A stretch of DNA of 64,000 nt from assembly GCA_002007465.1 (NCBI GenBank), contig LNAC01000277.1:1638989-1702988 (forward strand), in the 5' to 3' direction. This document shows positions 11,552 to 24,330 of the stretch, piece by piece. Position 1 is the first letter of the stretch; every line of letters begins with the position of its first letter. A program made the position numbers and the translations under genes. Below the pieces are notes generated by a model. The model searched no databases. It had not been told where the DNA came from and worked only from the letters and a program-made list of their open reading frames with translations. The stretch is from Ailurus styani (Eukaryota; Chordata; Mammalia; Carnivora; Ailuridae).

Positions 11552-11566
11552 AAAAGTACAGTAAGG

Positions 11567-12139
11567 AAGAGAAAAAGTGAAGTAAGAGCAATCCAACTAT
11601 CTCATATTCAGTTAAACCTATAAATACTGATGAGTTGAAACTAATTATTAATGAATCCTGACTAAAACATAAATCTGTAATTTCTCCTATTCCAATAATG
11701 GTCAGAATGGGAAAATATCATAAATTACAAATAATACATACTGATTTAGATACATTACTCATTTCTCATTCCCTCCATCCCTTCCTTCCAAAACAATGTG
11801 TTAGTTGGTTATCACTATATACTGAATGCAGGAGATACAAAATTGGGTAAGGTAGCCCTTGATCTCAAAGAAACCATAGGATTACTACAAAGAATATTAT
11901 AAGAATTTTTGGATTTGTGCTTTTAGCGTATGTCTTATAGGCTCAGTAATATTGTGGACTTAAATATTTCTTTAACTGACACCTAATTAATGCTTCCCAC
12001 CTGATTTAAACATATTAATGTGAAGAAAAGTAAAGTATAAAATACCAGCAAATGACACAGATGTCTTAATTCATGGGGCTTTATAGATCATAATGTTCAT
12101 TTATGTGAGCTATAGCCTTGGCAACCATTTGCAATTTTA
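11567..12139. other. no recognisable feature
   Basis: AT-rich unassigned sequence with no gene seen. Confidence 0.45.
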
Positions 12140-12260
12140 AAAGCCCTTTGAGGTCTTAAATGAATTAATGAATTAAATGGATTATTTCATTAATTCATTC
12201 AACACAGACTTATTGAGCACCTACAATAAACAGTGTTATAAAATGCCTGTCAGAAAATGG
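12140..12260 (+). repeat. L2-like fragment
   Basis: 'tcattcaacacagacttatt' followed by GAGCACCTACAATAAACAGTG resembles a sense L2/MIR-type segment. Confidence 0.45.
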
Positions 12261-13125
12261 CTCCCTAAAAAAGAAAAAAGAAAAAAAAGAAAAAAAGACC
12301 AACCCTTACTTTAACATTCTACTTTATCTACACATATATGATTACGAGGCATGTTTATTAAGTATTTTGCTGGGCCTGAATGAAACCAGAAGACAATTTG
12401 AAGAAGTAACTTTTTTATAGCTTCTGAGCTTTCTATGTGCACTTTCTATAAAATCTAATGAAAATGCTGTCCTTAGATTTAGAAAAAAACAACTAGGATT
12501 CCAAATTTAAAATGACATTTATCTCAAAAGTAAATTAATATTTAATGGTAGTCTGATTAATAATTGTGATTTTATGAACTAAAGACATTTAGCATGGAAG
12601 GCCCTAGACACATTTGTTCTAAACTATACAGACTGGAGAACAGGACTAGAGATGGACCATCTCTTCTCAAATGTTACTTTACTGTTCTATTTCAGAATTG
12701 TACCTTCTAAATACCACTTTCTCATTCTGGTATTATCTTTCTGGAAGATACTGCTTTTCATCTCTGAAAAGCAGAACAAAGAATTCAAGAGATACAGTCA
12801 CATGGGAACTTTCAAAGGATTAAAAGCAACTCTAATGTTATCTAGGTGATAACTGAAAAAAAAAGCACAATACTTCACTGTAACATGCTTTACATAATAA
12901 ATATTGAAATTATTATATCTGAGAAATCTCCAAAAATATATCAATGGGCATGTCAAGAGCTATTATCATTTCAGAGGGATTTTTTTATTAATAATCTGAA
13001 CTGATAAAATAGCTCTTATAAATAAGCACAAAAGAAATCAATATGCACAAGGAAAGGAACTTAAAGAACACAGTGTTGTGTCTGTGTCATTTTAGAGGTT
13101 AGAGAGGAAACATGAATAGAGCAAA
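12261..13125. other. no gene seen
   Basis: AT-rich DNA with an A/G-rich run near 12,267-12,300. No recognised features. Confidence 0.45.
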
Positions 13126-13222
13126 AAACGTGAATAGAGAGAGAAAAGACAAGAATGAAAGAATGAAAGAAAAGAAAGAAAGAGAGAAAGGAAGAAAAAG
13201 AGAAAAAGGAAGGAAGGAAATC
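13126..13222. repeat. purine-rich low-complexity tract (GAAA/GGAA)
   Basis: Nearly all purines, built from AAAG, GAAA and GGAA units. The Lys/Glu/Arg-rich open frame over it is compositional, not a gene. Confidence 0.85.
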
Positions 13223-13584
13223 CCGGCTGGGAAAAGTGGGTGTGAGAAAGCATTTAAGTTCACATTAGACACTTACAAAGATAATGTTCTATGTTTGTAT
13301 AATATTTTACATTTTGTAGTTCACATAAAGAAAGAAATGCCTTCAATAAAGAACAACTCCTATGCATAGAAACAAATCATAGTGCATTTAAATCCCTTCA
13401 CTAGGATGTACCTGGGAGATACTCATGAGTCAAAATAGGCATTGGACTCCACAGATGGCTGGCATGTTTATATATGGTTAGTTGGAGGCTGATGTTGGTT
13501 GTAAGTGGGTATTTCTAGAATTTAAACCATCCTGCTTTTGAAACTCAGTGTTTCCTAAAGTAATTCATGCTAATAATAACCCAG

Positions 13585-13775
13585 GCCTTCACCGTCTCAT
13601 ATGGTAGCCACTAGCCACATATGGATATTTAAATTTAAAATTTAATTTCTCAGCCTCACAAGTCACATTTCAAGGGTTCAATAGCTTATATGGCTAGTGC
13701 CTGCAGAATTGAGGAGCATAGATATAGAAAATACCCATCATCACAACAGTTCTATCGGAAAGCACTGGTCTAGAC
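13585..13775 (+). mobile_element. MER5A-like non-autonomous hAT (Charlie) DNA transposon
   Basis: Contains 'ggtagccactagccacatat', an AT-rich middle (TTTAAATTTAAAATTTAATT) and a distal 'tcggaaagcactggtctaga', the layout of MER5A. Diverged and inactive, with no transposase. Confidence 0.7.
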
Positions 13776-14139
13776 AACTCTCTTGTGAAGTTATGAAGCT
13801 GAGTTCTGTTCTGAAAATAGGAATGAGAGAAAAATTCTACTGGAAGTATCATGTTCTTCCTCATCTCATTCCACCAGTGGCTTCCATTCTTACCAGTGGT
13901 AGCCCGTCAACCTCCACTTTCAAAGTGTTCCAGCCCAGATTCTAGAATCATTTTAGCCCTTGTCAAGAAGCAGGTGAAGAGTGTTTGAGTGTACAATAGT
14001 GTAGGGCCATGGCCTGGCTGTTCATCAACATGCTGGCCCTACTCTAGTCCTACTCTGGTCCACCCTGGGCAGCAGTTCTTGGTAACTGCACTCCTGGTAG
14101 CTGTTCTGTGACCCAGAACCTGACTTAGGTTCTGGTTCT

Positions 14140-14890
14140 ATCCATTCCTTCACTCATTGACCCGACATATAAACAATGAGCACCAACTATGTGCCAGTGC
14201 TATGGACAAAGCAGTGAATAAGGACAGACTCTACCTTTAGTGAGCTGACATTCTTACACCACGAAACAACACAAGAAAATGACCCACAATATAGAACTGG
14301 GGTTAGTGCTGCAAAGGAAAATAGACGGTGCTAAGAAAGGGAATAATGGAGAGACCTGCTCTACTCTGGGGCCTGAGAAGACCTCTTTCAGCAAATGACT
14401 TTTGACCTGGGATATAAGTAAGAGTTAGCTAGGTAAAAGTGGGAAGAGAGAGCACCCCAAACAACCACCTATGCATGCCTTGTGGCAAGGACTCTCAGGC
14501 ACCCTGGATAAACTAAAAGAAAGTCAGAAATCACAGCAGACTACGAAGGGTGAGTGGCCTGAAATGAGGCAGGCGGGCAGTGGCCAGACTGACCAGTGCC
14601 TCTATAAACAACAGCCTTATGCTAGTGATGCTTTGGAAAGTGAAGAAGGAATTGAGTAACCCCCAAGTTAAAGATTGAGGCCTTTAGCCTAAGAAAAGTG
14701 GGAAATCATTTAGGGGTTAAGGTAGATGAGTGATATGATCAGATCTGACAATAAATAGATCTTTCTATAAAAAAAAGAAAAGAAAAGGGCAAAATGGATT
14801 GAGGGGATGAGAAAAGAAGCTAGGAATCCAGTTAATAAGCTTTAGTGGAAGTCCAGAAAGAGGTGTTGGCAGTTTGGTGGTGGCATAGGG
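14140..14890 (+). repeat. L2 fragment (long)
   Basis: Sense L2 3' region: 'tgagcaccaactatgtgcca', TAGTGAGCTGACATTCTTACA, 'gaagacctctttcagcaaat', 'tggcaaggactctcaggcac' and the later AGTGATATGATCAGATCTGA block occur in the family's usual order. It explains the frame at 14,471-14,659, which is not a gene. Confidence 0.7.
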
Positions 14891-15659
14891 AATGGTCCTG
14901 TCCATTATGCCTGAAACTCTGCATTTATAATGTGACCATCACATGGCTTTCCTGACAACAGACATCCATGTCTCAACTAATCTGGACTCCTGCTAGCTAC
15001 ACACAATAGACTTCTTTCTAAATTCTTAAGTGTCCACAAACCATAGCATTTGAGCTTATGGGGCTGGATCTTCTTAATTCTGCCTGCCCTGTCTGCCCCT
15101 ACTTGTCTGAATCTCAAATATTGCCTGTTCGCAGACTCCCCTCCCCATAATTGGGCCAGGGCTTCCCGCACTACTCCACAGATCTAACTTCCTGCCCACT
15201 TGGACTGCCACCAGCCATCCATCTCTGGCATCTCCAGATGCCACATGTGCCTACCTGTCTTATTTCCTCTTAGGACCAGCTTACCCAGACCCTGATATGT
15301 CTGAGTGCCCACTGTTAGAAAACAAGAGGAATGAGTAGAAAAAGAAGCAAAGAATTCAAGTCCAGTCGTCCACAAAAAACAAACCAGGTGACCAGAAGCA
15401 GAGCATAAAGGTATCTCTGGGTAATAATGGTGGGATAATGTCTCAACTCCCCCACTTCAGCACACCACAGCCCATGTGCGGCTGCTCTTCGGCCCACAAG
15501 TATCACTCTCACCCTTTCATTTCGAGCAGCCTTGCCTTTGCCCATCAATCTCCTTTCCAAATAGTTCATAAAGAATCCCCAGTCATCTGGACCTAGAGCA
15601 GACTCACTTCCCTTGCCACTGAAGAGGGATCTGGGGGGCGGGGGGGAGGGTGTTCTTGT
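14891..15659. other. no gene seen; moderately GC unassigned DNA
   Basis: Less AT-rich than its surroundings. Several short minus frames occur, but none resembles a known protein. A G-rich run (GGGGGGCGGGGGGGAGGG) lies at about 15,633-15,650. Confidence 0.4.
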
Positions 15660-15780
15660 CTGTTTCTAAATAGACTATAAGCACTGCGAGGGTAATGACC
15701 AATTTTGTTTAACCTGATGACTGAGAAGAGTGCTTTACCTAGGAAAAGTACTTAATAAATATTTGCTAAGTGTATGTCTT
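15660..15780 (-). repeat. L2 3' end
   Basis: 'atagactataagcactgcga' and 'aagtacttaataaatatttg' follow the reverse-oriented L2 terminus. Confidence 0.65.
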
Positions 15781-16429
15781 TAAAAAGCTGGCTACAATTT
15801 GGAGACAGCAGGGGTATGAGAAAGTAGTAAGTCCTTTCAGAGAAAGAACTACTGCTTTGTTTGGGGGGAAAAAACATAATGGACTGTTTGGCTATTAAAG
15901 GTAAGTCCCTTTGTGGGGACCACTGTAGTCCACTGTACCTTGAAAAAGGATAGAGGGGGAAAATCCTATATAAAGAGATGGGAGGGGAAGAGAAAGGCCT
16001 AGCAAATGGCTTGTATCTGGGTCCCAGAGAGATCTGGGCTAGTGAGCAAACCCCCACGGTAAGGAATGGTAAAGACATTTCTAGAAGCATTGACGTCTAA
16101 CATTCAATTAGAACTAGTTTCTTGTCTATGGTAGAATTACCATCCTTTATCCCAAAGCACTCAGTCATGTCTGTTATGTACAAGAGCCTCACACCAATGA
16201 TGCTTTAGGGAACTAAGGAAGACTGTGCTGGTCCCAGAAGTCTGGATGGAGAGCCAATAAGAAGACGGGAATGAGGTGAGGTAATGCCATGGGCAGAATG
16301 GATTAACTGGTGAGTGAATGTAATTCAAACCCTTTCCTCCCTAATTTATTCTGGAGAAAGATGACTACAATCAGGATGGGCTAATTGTCTAAATTTATGC
16401 TTTACTCTTGTAAGACAGAACAGTCACTA

Positions 16430-16725
16430 GGAAGCTCTTATTAACCCAGGGATTGCATTTCCCAGCCCCTCTGCATCTAGGGGGTTGTGGGGGGGAGAGC
16501 ATCTGACTGGTTTTCATCAGTGGATTATAAGCAGAAGTGTTGTTGTCATCATTTCTAAGTCAAGATGTTTAAGAAGTAGATGTGCCTTTTCAATTCTCCC
16601 TTTCTCGCCACAGAAACACCTCTCCCCATTTGATATGTGGGTGAGAAACTTTTATATTATGTCAAGCCACTAACATTGCAGTTTGTTACAGCAGCTAGCA
16701 GCATACTAACTTATTCTGCAGCTGA
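16430..16725 (+). mobile_element. LTR of an ERVL-MaLR-like element (5' copy)
   Basis: Begins near 'ttgcatttcccagcccctct' and ends with 'tgtcaagccactaacattgc' and 'gcagctagcagcatactaac', the signature 3' end of MaLR/ERVL-type LTRs. The sequence right after it looks like the start of a MaLR internal region. The outer edge is uncertain. Confidence 0.5.
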
Positions 16726-17865
16726 CACATTGAAGTGGGTGCTGCCTTTATAAAAATCTAAATATGTAGTGTGGCCATCAGTCAGGAGACAGACAGAGGA
16801 GACTGGAGGCCTGGAACCCTCCTCAGCCCTAGCAAAACTGCACTAACTCCAGAGGAAATGGCTAGAAAGAGCCAGAATGCTTGTGGGTGATGGCTGCTTC
16901 TCACTCCCTACAGCAAGGTGTTAAAAGATAATGGATGAGCTCAGGAAAGAATTGGCTGGTTTAAGAACAGAGATAAGGGCAAATAGCCAGACTCTAGAAA
17001 TCCAAGACTATGAAGCTGCAACAGTACATTGCTTCAGGGACTCTAATAGTGAGGAATAATGCTGAAAATGGCTTCGAATAACAGATACCTATTTTTGACA
17101 AAATGACTCAGCCTTGCAACAAAGATCTGATTAATAAGTCACCCAACCACCCATGGCTATTCTTTCCGATGACCTTAAAGTAACCACTTGAGACATGGTG
17201 GTTGAGACATGAGCAAAGAAATGACACAGGTTCAAGACGTATGAATAGGAAAGAATTTTCAGTGTAGTTAGTAGTGTAACTGACACAAAGCAAATACATT
17301 AAAAACCTAAGAAGATTTTAAGGGAATTATATTGTCAAAGAACTTAGGAGACTGGCCTAAGGCAGAGGGGGAAACATGACTATAAAACAACCTCTAAGAC
17401 ACCCAAACGTGGATCAGCAAGAAAGGTGCTGAGGGAGTAATATAATTCCCAAGAAGGGCATACCTCCCGACATCCATTTTGGGTAAGTATTGGGTAGGAA
17501 AGAACCTCTCATAGGGTGACCAGGGCTACAGATAACAATGCACAAAGGAGTTATTCTTAGACAGAAAATCCAAAGTCTAAAAAAAAGAATTTCCCCTACT
17601 ACCAGAGCAGGAGGTCTTTGGCAATGTCTAGCAGGAATTCTTCCATGTTATGGGCCACTCTTCCCTTTCTTTCCTTTTCCAAATGGGAATTTTTGAATGC
17701 AAGTATTCTATACCTGATCTATCAATATGTCATGAGAGGCCAATAACCTGTCTTTCAGTATAAAGGTTTCTGGACAATGAGGGGCCATACCCAGACTTAA
17801 TGGGGAGGACTTAGCATCACCCTTACAGCCTGGACTTTGAGATGGATGCTATGACTGGGGGGGTG
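16726..17865 (+). mobile_element. decayed MaLR/ERVL-like internal region
   Basis: Directly after the LTR comes 'gaagtgggtgctgccttta' then AAATCTAAATATGTAG, which follows the usual start of MaLR internal sequence. The rest is diverged with no sustained frame. It is bounded on the right by a second LTR-like segment, giving an LTR-internal-LTR layout. No functional gag, pro or pol is present. Confidence 0.4.
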
Positions 17866-18310
17866 GGGGTGGTATTCAGGTAGTCTCCTGGGGCTGAAGT
17901 TTTGCTACGTGTGGCCAGAGAGGCAGAATATGATAGAAAGAGCTGTTGAGCAAAATTCTGCATCTCCTTCCATGATACAGAAATGTTGCTGGGGAGTGGC
18001 TAGCCAGCCAGAGGTGAGATATTCCAGCCGTCTTTGCATATAGATGGAGTGATGTGATTCTGTCACCATCAGAATGTGAACAGAAGCAAGTTGTGTCACT
18101 TCTTGGATAAACCATCTCTATGTTCATTCTCATCCACAACTCCCAGCTAGATACAGGGAGCTACAAATCCCTAGAACTTGGCAAGAATGTGAGTCCCCAA
18201 ATCATTGTACAAAACACACACAATGGACTCTCACATGAGCAAAAAATAAACTTCTACTCTATTAATCACTGAAATATGGAGTTTTATTACAGAATCTCAC
18301 ATTACCACAA
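17866..18310 (+). mobile_element. LTR-like segment (3' copy)
   Basis: Contains 'ctgtcaccatcagaatgtga', 'agaagcaagttgtgtcactt', 'aatggactctcacatgagca' and AAATAAACTTCTACTCTATTAA, which follow the middle and polyadenylation part of the same LTR type. It pairs with the copy at 16,430-16,725. Confidence 0.45.
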
Positions 18311-18439
18311 CTGAGAAAATGGCCCTTGAAGAAGAAAGAGTGGGTTTCCAAACCTGTTATTCTAACTCACGTCGGGAGCTGGAAGACTTAGGGACACTTG
18401 GGTTACAAACGTTTGCCATGGGGAATTCAGACCCTCCTC

Positions 18440-19000
18440 TTCTTCACCATTTCTGTTAAGGTAAATCCTACCTGTATGCCTCAACAGTCTCCTAACTAGT
18501 CTCCTGGACTTCAATGTTTTCTCCTCTTACCATCCATCTCCCTTATGGTAGCTCAGACACTGTCCCCCACAAAAAAATGGACCATGTCACTCTACTTAAA
18601 ATTGCAGTTAACCTCCACTTCCTGTCCCACAGGACAAAATCCAAGTGATGTAACACAACACACAATGCACAACACCTTTCCCATTTAGTCTCCAACCTTC
18701 TTCAACCTCGTCTCCCCTCATTTCCCTGCAACTGACAATGTTGAGCCCCAATTACCAGCCAACCCCTTTTTATGACACTGCTTTGCAAATGCTGTTCCCT
18801 CTGCCCAGAATGTTCTCCATCTGCCTCCTTTTTAGCCTGGAAAATGCTTACTCATCTCTTAAAAATTAGCTTAGTTGTCATTTCATCTGTGAAGTCTTGT
18901 CTGACACTCCCACACAGAAGACGGAATCCTGACATTTATGAACAGATCAGCCAACCTCACATATTGTGCCTACTATTGGGTTGTTTATATTATTCAGTTA
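18440..19000 (-). repeat. L2 fragment
   Basis: Reverse-oriented L2: 'ctagtctcctggacttcaat', GACCATGTCACTCTACTTAAA, 'tttgcaaatgctgttccctc', 'gcccagaatgttctccatct'. The open frame at 18,772-19,014 comes from this repeat. Confidence 0.75.
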
Positions 19001-19990
19001 TCTACATGGTCTGATTTTGTTGCTGTTTATTTTCTTTGTTATTCAGTCAGCCTTTAAATTTATCTTCTTACTAAAAACTTAGAGAGTCCTGCTTTTTCAA
19101 AACAACCCAGTGATGCATTAGAAGGAGATGGGCTCCCTTCAGTGGGAGACTATATCCATAATCAGTGTTGCTGAATGAGATTACTCCAATCTTTTGGGTG
19201 GGTTTTCTACAACTGTGAAATATTTGGAAGGTAAGACCCAGGAATACCAGAAACCCTATAACGTGTACAGAAATCCTGCACCCCCTAAGTTTTACTGATC
19301 AGACACATACATACATGAAAAACTTGCTTGTGAGTACCTGTGGTATCTAAACCCTGTTGTACAAAAAATATTTCCTACATGGGCATTTTCTAGGAAAGTA
19401 CCATATTTGGAACTTCACCAAGATTTGCTCACCATTTTGGAGAGTCATGTCACCAACTATAATGCTGCTCAGGTGAACTCATTCACGAATAGAGTACACC
19501 CACATGTTTGCAATTGTAGCTGTGACATGAAATGGATATATTTACTTCATTCTTATTTCAAAAATGCCAAATATACAAAAGTGTCACCAATATTCAGTTG
19601 AATGTTTTCTCTTATATCCAAATTTATACATTTTAGGTAGCAAGCATCTGACTACTTCTTTCCTCTTAGTGTAGTTATAGGCATATGAGCAAATGCGAAC
19701 TGATATACCTACAAGTTTATCGTAAGCAGCTTTCCTTTGATTACTGGCTTCTATGACAGATAAAGAACTTACTGATCTTTAAAATATTACATATGAAGAT
19801 AGGTTATATTATCTACAAATATCATTTCAGGAAAGTAAAAGGGACATCACAAAACCCTGCTTACAAAAAAGGGACACTGGGTCTGATGGAGTACTAGGAA
19901 CTCAGAGCAATCACATTTTTTTTTTTTTATTCTCGGGATGCTTCTGTTAGGCAACTACTCCACTGAACTGCCATTCTGCTCTGCCAACAG
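19001..19990. other. no recognisable feature
   Basis: AT-rich unassigned DNA including a T run near 19,917-19,929. Confidence 0.4.
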
Positions 19991-19994
19991 CATT

Positions 19995-20130
19995 TATGAA
20001 ATTTTGTTATGATTTACTTGTCTGCATGTGCAGGCTGTGAGTGTACACTGTCTGATTCATATTTATGTTCCCAGCACCTAGCTTAGGGCTTGGCACCAAG
20101 AAAGGAGCTCAGCAAATATCCCTGAGGACG
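19995..20130 (-). repeat. L2 3' end
   Basis: 'ttatgttcccagcacctagc' with TTGGCACCAAGAAAGGAGCTCAGCAAATAT is the reverse-oriented L2 terminus. A second weak L2-like end follows at about 20,290-20,380 ('agtcaataaatatgatttaa'). Confidence 0.65.
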
Positions 20131-20380
20131 AAACACCAAATGAGACTCCTAAGCAGGTAGGCAGTCCCTGCCTCTTCTGATAGATATCTGAATCAATTAT
20201 TCACTATTTTGCCTATACCAATATTATTAAGCTTTCTTCATTCTGCCTAACATGAAAGTGAGTTAGGTATAAATTCAATTTTCTCTCTTCCTTGTGAGCC
20301 CAGGCAGTACCATGTTCACCTTTGTAGCCCCAAAGAGCCCTGTGCAGAGGAAGCAGTCAATAAATATGATTTAAATCAAA

Positions 20381-21460
20381 TTATTCCCCAGGAATATTGC
20401 TAAATATAATGGTTATGTTTTTAGTACTAATATTACTATACTTTGGGTATATTACTGATTTTAAAAAAGGGCACTTGTGGATTGGGCTAGAGACCTAAAT
20501 ATCAAAAAATATTGCTTCTCTAAATGCAATACAAGTTCCAAAAAAACCAAACCTCTAAAATCAACTTATAAGCTATAAGCCAACTGTAGGTTGAGAGTTG
20601 TCTATACAATATGCGACTGAGCTTATGAGACCTAACATCTGTGGGAAAAATTAAAATATCAATCATGAGGATATATCTAAATATTTAATTATATGGCATC
20701 CTGCAGGGAATATTTGGCCATTTCATCTTCTAAATTTAATCCAGATGATAATTTTCACACAATCAGAAGCAGTGGCTATTTAGAAAGAACTTTACCTCGA
20801 ATATTATATACGCTTTTCTTGATGAAAATCTCAGTAATTTATAATTTGATTTATGCTTTCACAATTATAGTTGTCACTTAATAAAATAAATGCGTTCTAG
20901 GCAATATACTGGAAAGTAAACCTGTTAAGTGACCGTATTCCAATTTCCATAATATAGGGGAGGTACACTTTACAGAGGAAAATATGGGGATATGGGTAAA
21001 TGAAAATTAAATATTGAAAAACTAATAATTTTTCTTTTAACATATGAATATATAATTCTAAAAATAATAAATTAAAAATATTTGTAATACTTTATTCAAA
21101 ATAATTCACAAAAGTTTTTAAAAACTGGAAATGAAAATAAAATACCATTTGAAATTGGCCAATCACTTCTCTGCCAGCTTTACTCCCTGTGGTCACTCTA
21201 AGAGCAGTACTTTCTATTATTTCAGCATTCTAATAACAGTCTACACAACTTTTAAAGATCAGCCTCCACCTAACTTCTTATTTCAAATTTATGTTCAAAC
21301 TTTTGGGGTTTTTCCCTACTGAAAGTCTCTTCTTTTGACCTTTTCCAAGCATTCCTGTAATCGTAACTATGGTCATATCCTTTAATGGGAAGATAGAGCT
21401 TCAAATAAATCTAGAAGTCGCAAACATCTTTTCTTTTTCTGTTTGGGATCACATTCAATA
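20381..21460. other. no recognisable feature
   Basis: Very AT-rich DNA without gene or identified repeat. Confidence 0.4.
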
Positions 21461-21464
21461 CTTT

Positions 21465-21690
21465 TTAATATCATAGTGGTTAAGTAGAGCCAGAATGCCC
21501 GAGTTCAAGTTTCTGCCACTTACTTCCTATGTGACTTTACACAAGAAAAGTCTTTGTACTTGAATTTTCATTCCTCTGTAACGAAGAGAATTAGTGATAG
21601 CTGCCTCAGAGGATGGTTGTGAGAATATTTAGTATTCGTAAAACACTGAAAACATTTCCTAGCTGAAGTGCTTGCTAAAATAATAATAAA
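21465..21690 (+). repeat. MIR
   Basis: 'tcatagtggttaagtagagc', 'ctgccacttacttcctatgt', GTGACTTTACACAAG and 'agctgcctcagaggatggtt' follow the MIR consensus through its core and 3' part. Confidence 0.8.
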
Positions 21691-24330
21691 AAGAAATTTA
21701 TTTTGTTTATATAAATAAAATAATCATAATTATTAAAATATAAATATTTATAATAATGTTTTAATTTAATTTCAATTTAAAGAGTAAGGACTTCACTAAA
21801 AGTTGTTATTGTTTTTTAATGATTCCCCAAAGCATAGAATGTGACAAATTTTCACGATCCTCTTCATGATTTGCCTTAAGTAATTTATTAAGTATGAAAC
21901 TGTTAAATGAATGTCTATATGCCAGAGAGCCCTAATTTTGAACTATATATGTGATTCTTTGACTAGTTATATATTCAAGTTTTATTCTCTACACTTTAAA
22001 AAATCCTTGAGGGGCAGGAACTATGTCTTCTATCTATCTGTTTTACACTGGTTACATTCTAATCAAGCACTCTTCTCCTTATACACACTTAGTATTACGT
22101 GAATTAATGAATGAGTTAGCAAGTAGATATATGACATTAAATAACAATAGAGATACATACAATTCAATCTAAAAGAACAGGTACTTTTCCCCTAAAGATA
22201 ATATGAGAGAGAAAAAAAAAGATATTATGGTAGGGTTTGGCTTACACAGGCCAAGGAGCCTCTCCTCACACACACAAGATCTTTTGTTTGACGGCCTGGG
22301 CTTATAGCAAAGAATTGGTGGGAATTTATATTCAAGAAGCACAAAGAGGAAACAAACACTGAACAAGAATGGGTTACAGATCTAGAGTATGAAGATACTT
22401 GTAGTATATAACTAAAAAATTTAAGACTGTGAGGCTCTATAAAGTTTATCTTATCACTTTGGGAGTAACAAGGTCATAAACTCTTATCTTAAAAAGTACT
22501 CTGAAAAAATATTGAACTTAAAAAATATCACTTATAATGCATGCTCACTCTTCTCTGAAACAGGCATTGTGATTTTATGCAAAATCTACCTGATGAATAT
22601 AAGCAAATCTCAAATAATATTACATTCTGAAGTAAACAGAGTATCTTAACCTTATGTATTTACCTTAAAATGTACACGAGAAGATGTCCTATCAACTTTA
22701 AGGAATTTAGTCTCTAAGGGATAGCACATTTCAAATAATGAATTACTTCTTTATAATTCCTCAAGGAAAAAAATGCATACAGTTAGAATGAATAGATTTT
22801 GTAGCTCTCCTAGATTTTACCAGTAATTTGGTCTACTTTCACAGTATGTACACACATATCCCAATCTCCCTAGAATATCATTTCAAAATGCCAGAAATAA
22901 ATTCAGGAAAAAATATTTTTTCCATGCTTAGTGAAGATTTTCCACAGATATACAGGCAGGTATGCAAAAAGAACCTGGGCAGATATATTTTAAGTTACCA
23001 AGAAATGTTACTGAAAGCATATCCTGCCATTACATTTTTTTTCTAGCTGTCTCATTTTTGTTACCGTACTGGAAATGAGAAGCATGAGTTCATGTTCACA
23101 GTTGCTCCATGGTATCAACAAGGAAACTTTAAAAGCCAAATAGCCAGAATTAGATAAGGTAATAATTTTCACTCCTCCCATCTGAATATTCAGTAAACAT
23201 GTATGCCTGGAAAGTTAAACTGTGGGATTTAGAGAAAAGTGAAATTGGAAATAGTTTAAACTGACACATGGATTGATTCTACTTAGAGAAACATCAGAGA
23301 AAAAGAAAAAGACAAACGGTAGAATACTCAAAGTGGCAGGCAATGGAGTTATTATCTGGAGTCGGTTATGTGTTTGTATATGAGGGACATTTGGAAGCAC
23401 TACCCTGGAGAAGGAATGGTGAAGGTTAAAAGGAGGAAGAAAGCAAAGAGAACTGCCAACTGATTCACTCCTTTGTCCAAGAGTCTGTGCTGTGCCAGAA
23501 AAGGAAAAAGAGTACATTAGACCGAATTCTATTCATGGTAAACAACTGGTCTGAACCTGACAGCGAGAGGGAGGGGATTACAGTATTTACTTTGTGGAGG
23601 CATATTCATTCTTTTAGGTGAAGAGGATACTTTTTATTCAGTGGAGAAAAAAAAGTTATTTATATACTGTACTCTCAATATTCTCAGAAAGTCTACGCAG
23701 CCACACAAGCGAGCACATTATTTATGTCCTACATTAAAAAGACCACCCCTAGCAGCAATTAAAAGCACATATACATACATAATTTCCAGATTACTCAACT
23801 GTTTAAGTTTTGGTTAATTTAAAAATCAAGAACTCTTTAGTTTAGATGTCTATCAATCCAATTCATGTCTTGCAAGTAAGCTTTGGACAACTTTATATTT
23901 ATTCACACACACACTGTCTAAAGAGCGAAATAAAGTAAAACTTTATTTTATATAAATATACATATATTTTTTAAATGTTACCCTCTTTTTTGAAAATCTT
24001 TCCGGGAAGTTATGCAGTATTGACAAGTTGTCCTTTAGATTTTTGACCAGCACCTACCTTTCTCTTGTCTTATGAAATGCACTATCTCAATTGATGTTTA
24101 CTGATAAATACCAAGAGACCACTGTCCCACACAATGCCACACATTTAGAAACAGTAACAAATTCCTACTCTTTTGAGTTGAGCTTAAAAAATCAAATCCC
24201 AACAAAATCCAACAACCAGTACAAAAACAGAAATGTGAAATGCTATTTAAGATATTGACATTATTGCATAACTTGATTAGAAGGAATGTTGAGCCCGCAT
24301 GAAATAAGCCCAGTGTACATCTGTGCACCC
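21691..24330. other. no gene seen; AT-rich DNA
   Basis: A long stretch with only short frames. A weak L2-like trace ('ggggcaggaactatgtcttc') lies near 22,010. No promoter, RNA or gene recognised. Confidence 0.4.

Noticed and set aside
11516..11553. Functional tRNA-Lys gene
   Set aside because: Only the 5' half is present; there is no anticodon 3' stem, T arm or acceptor 3' strand.
13112..13369. Lys/Glu-rich plus-strand frame resembling a charged coiled coil
   Set aside because: Created by the purine tract; the remainder has no recognisable sequence.
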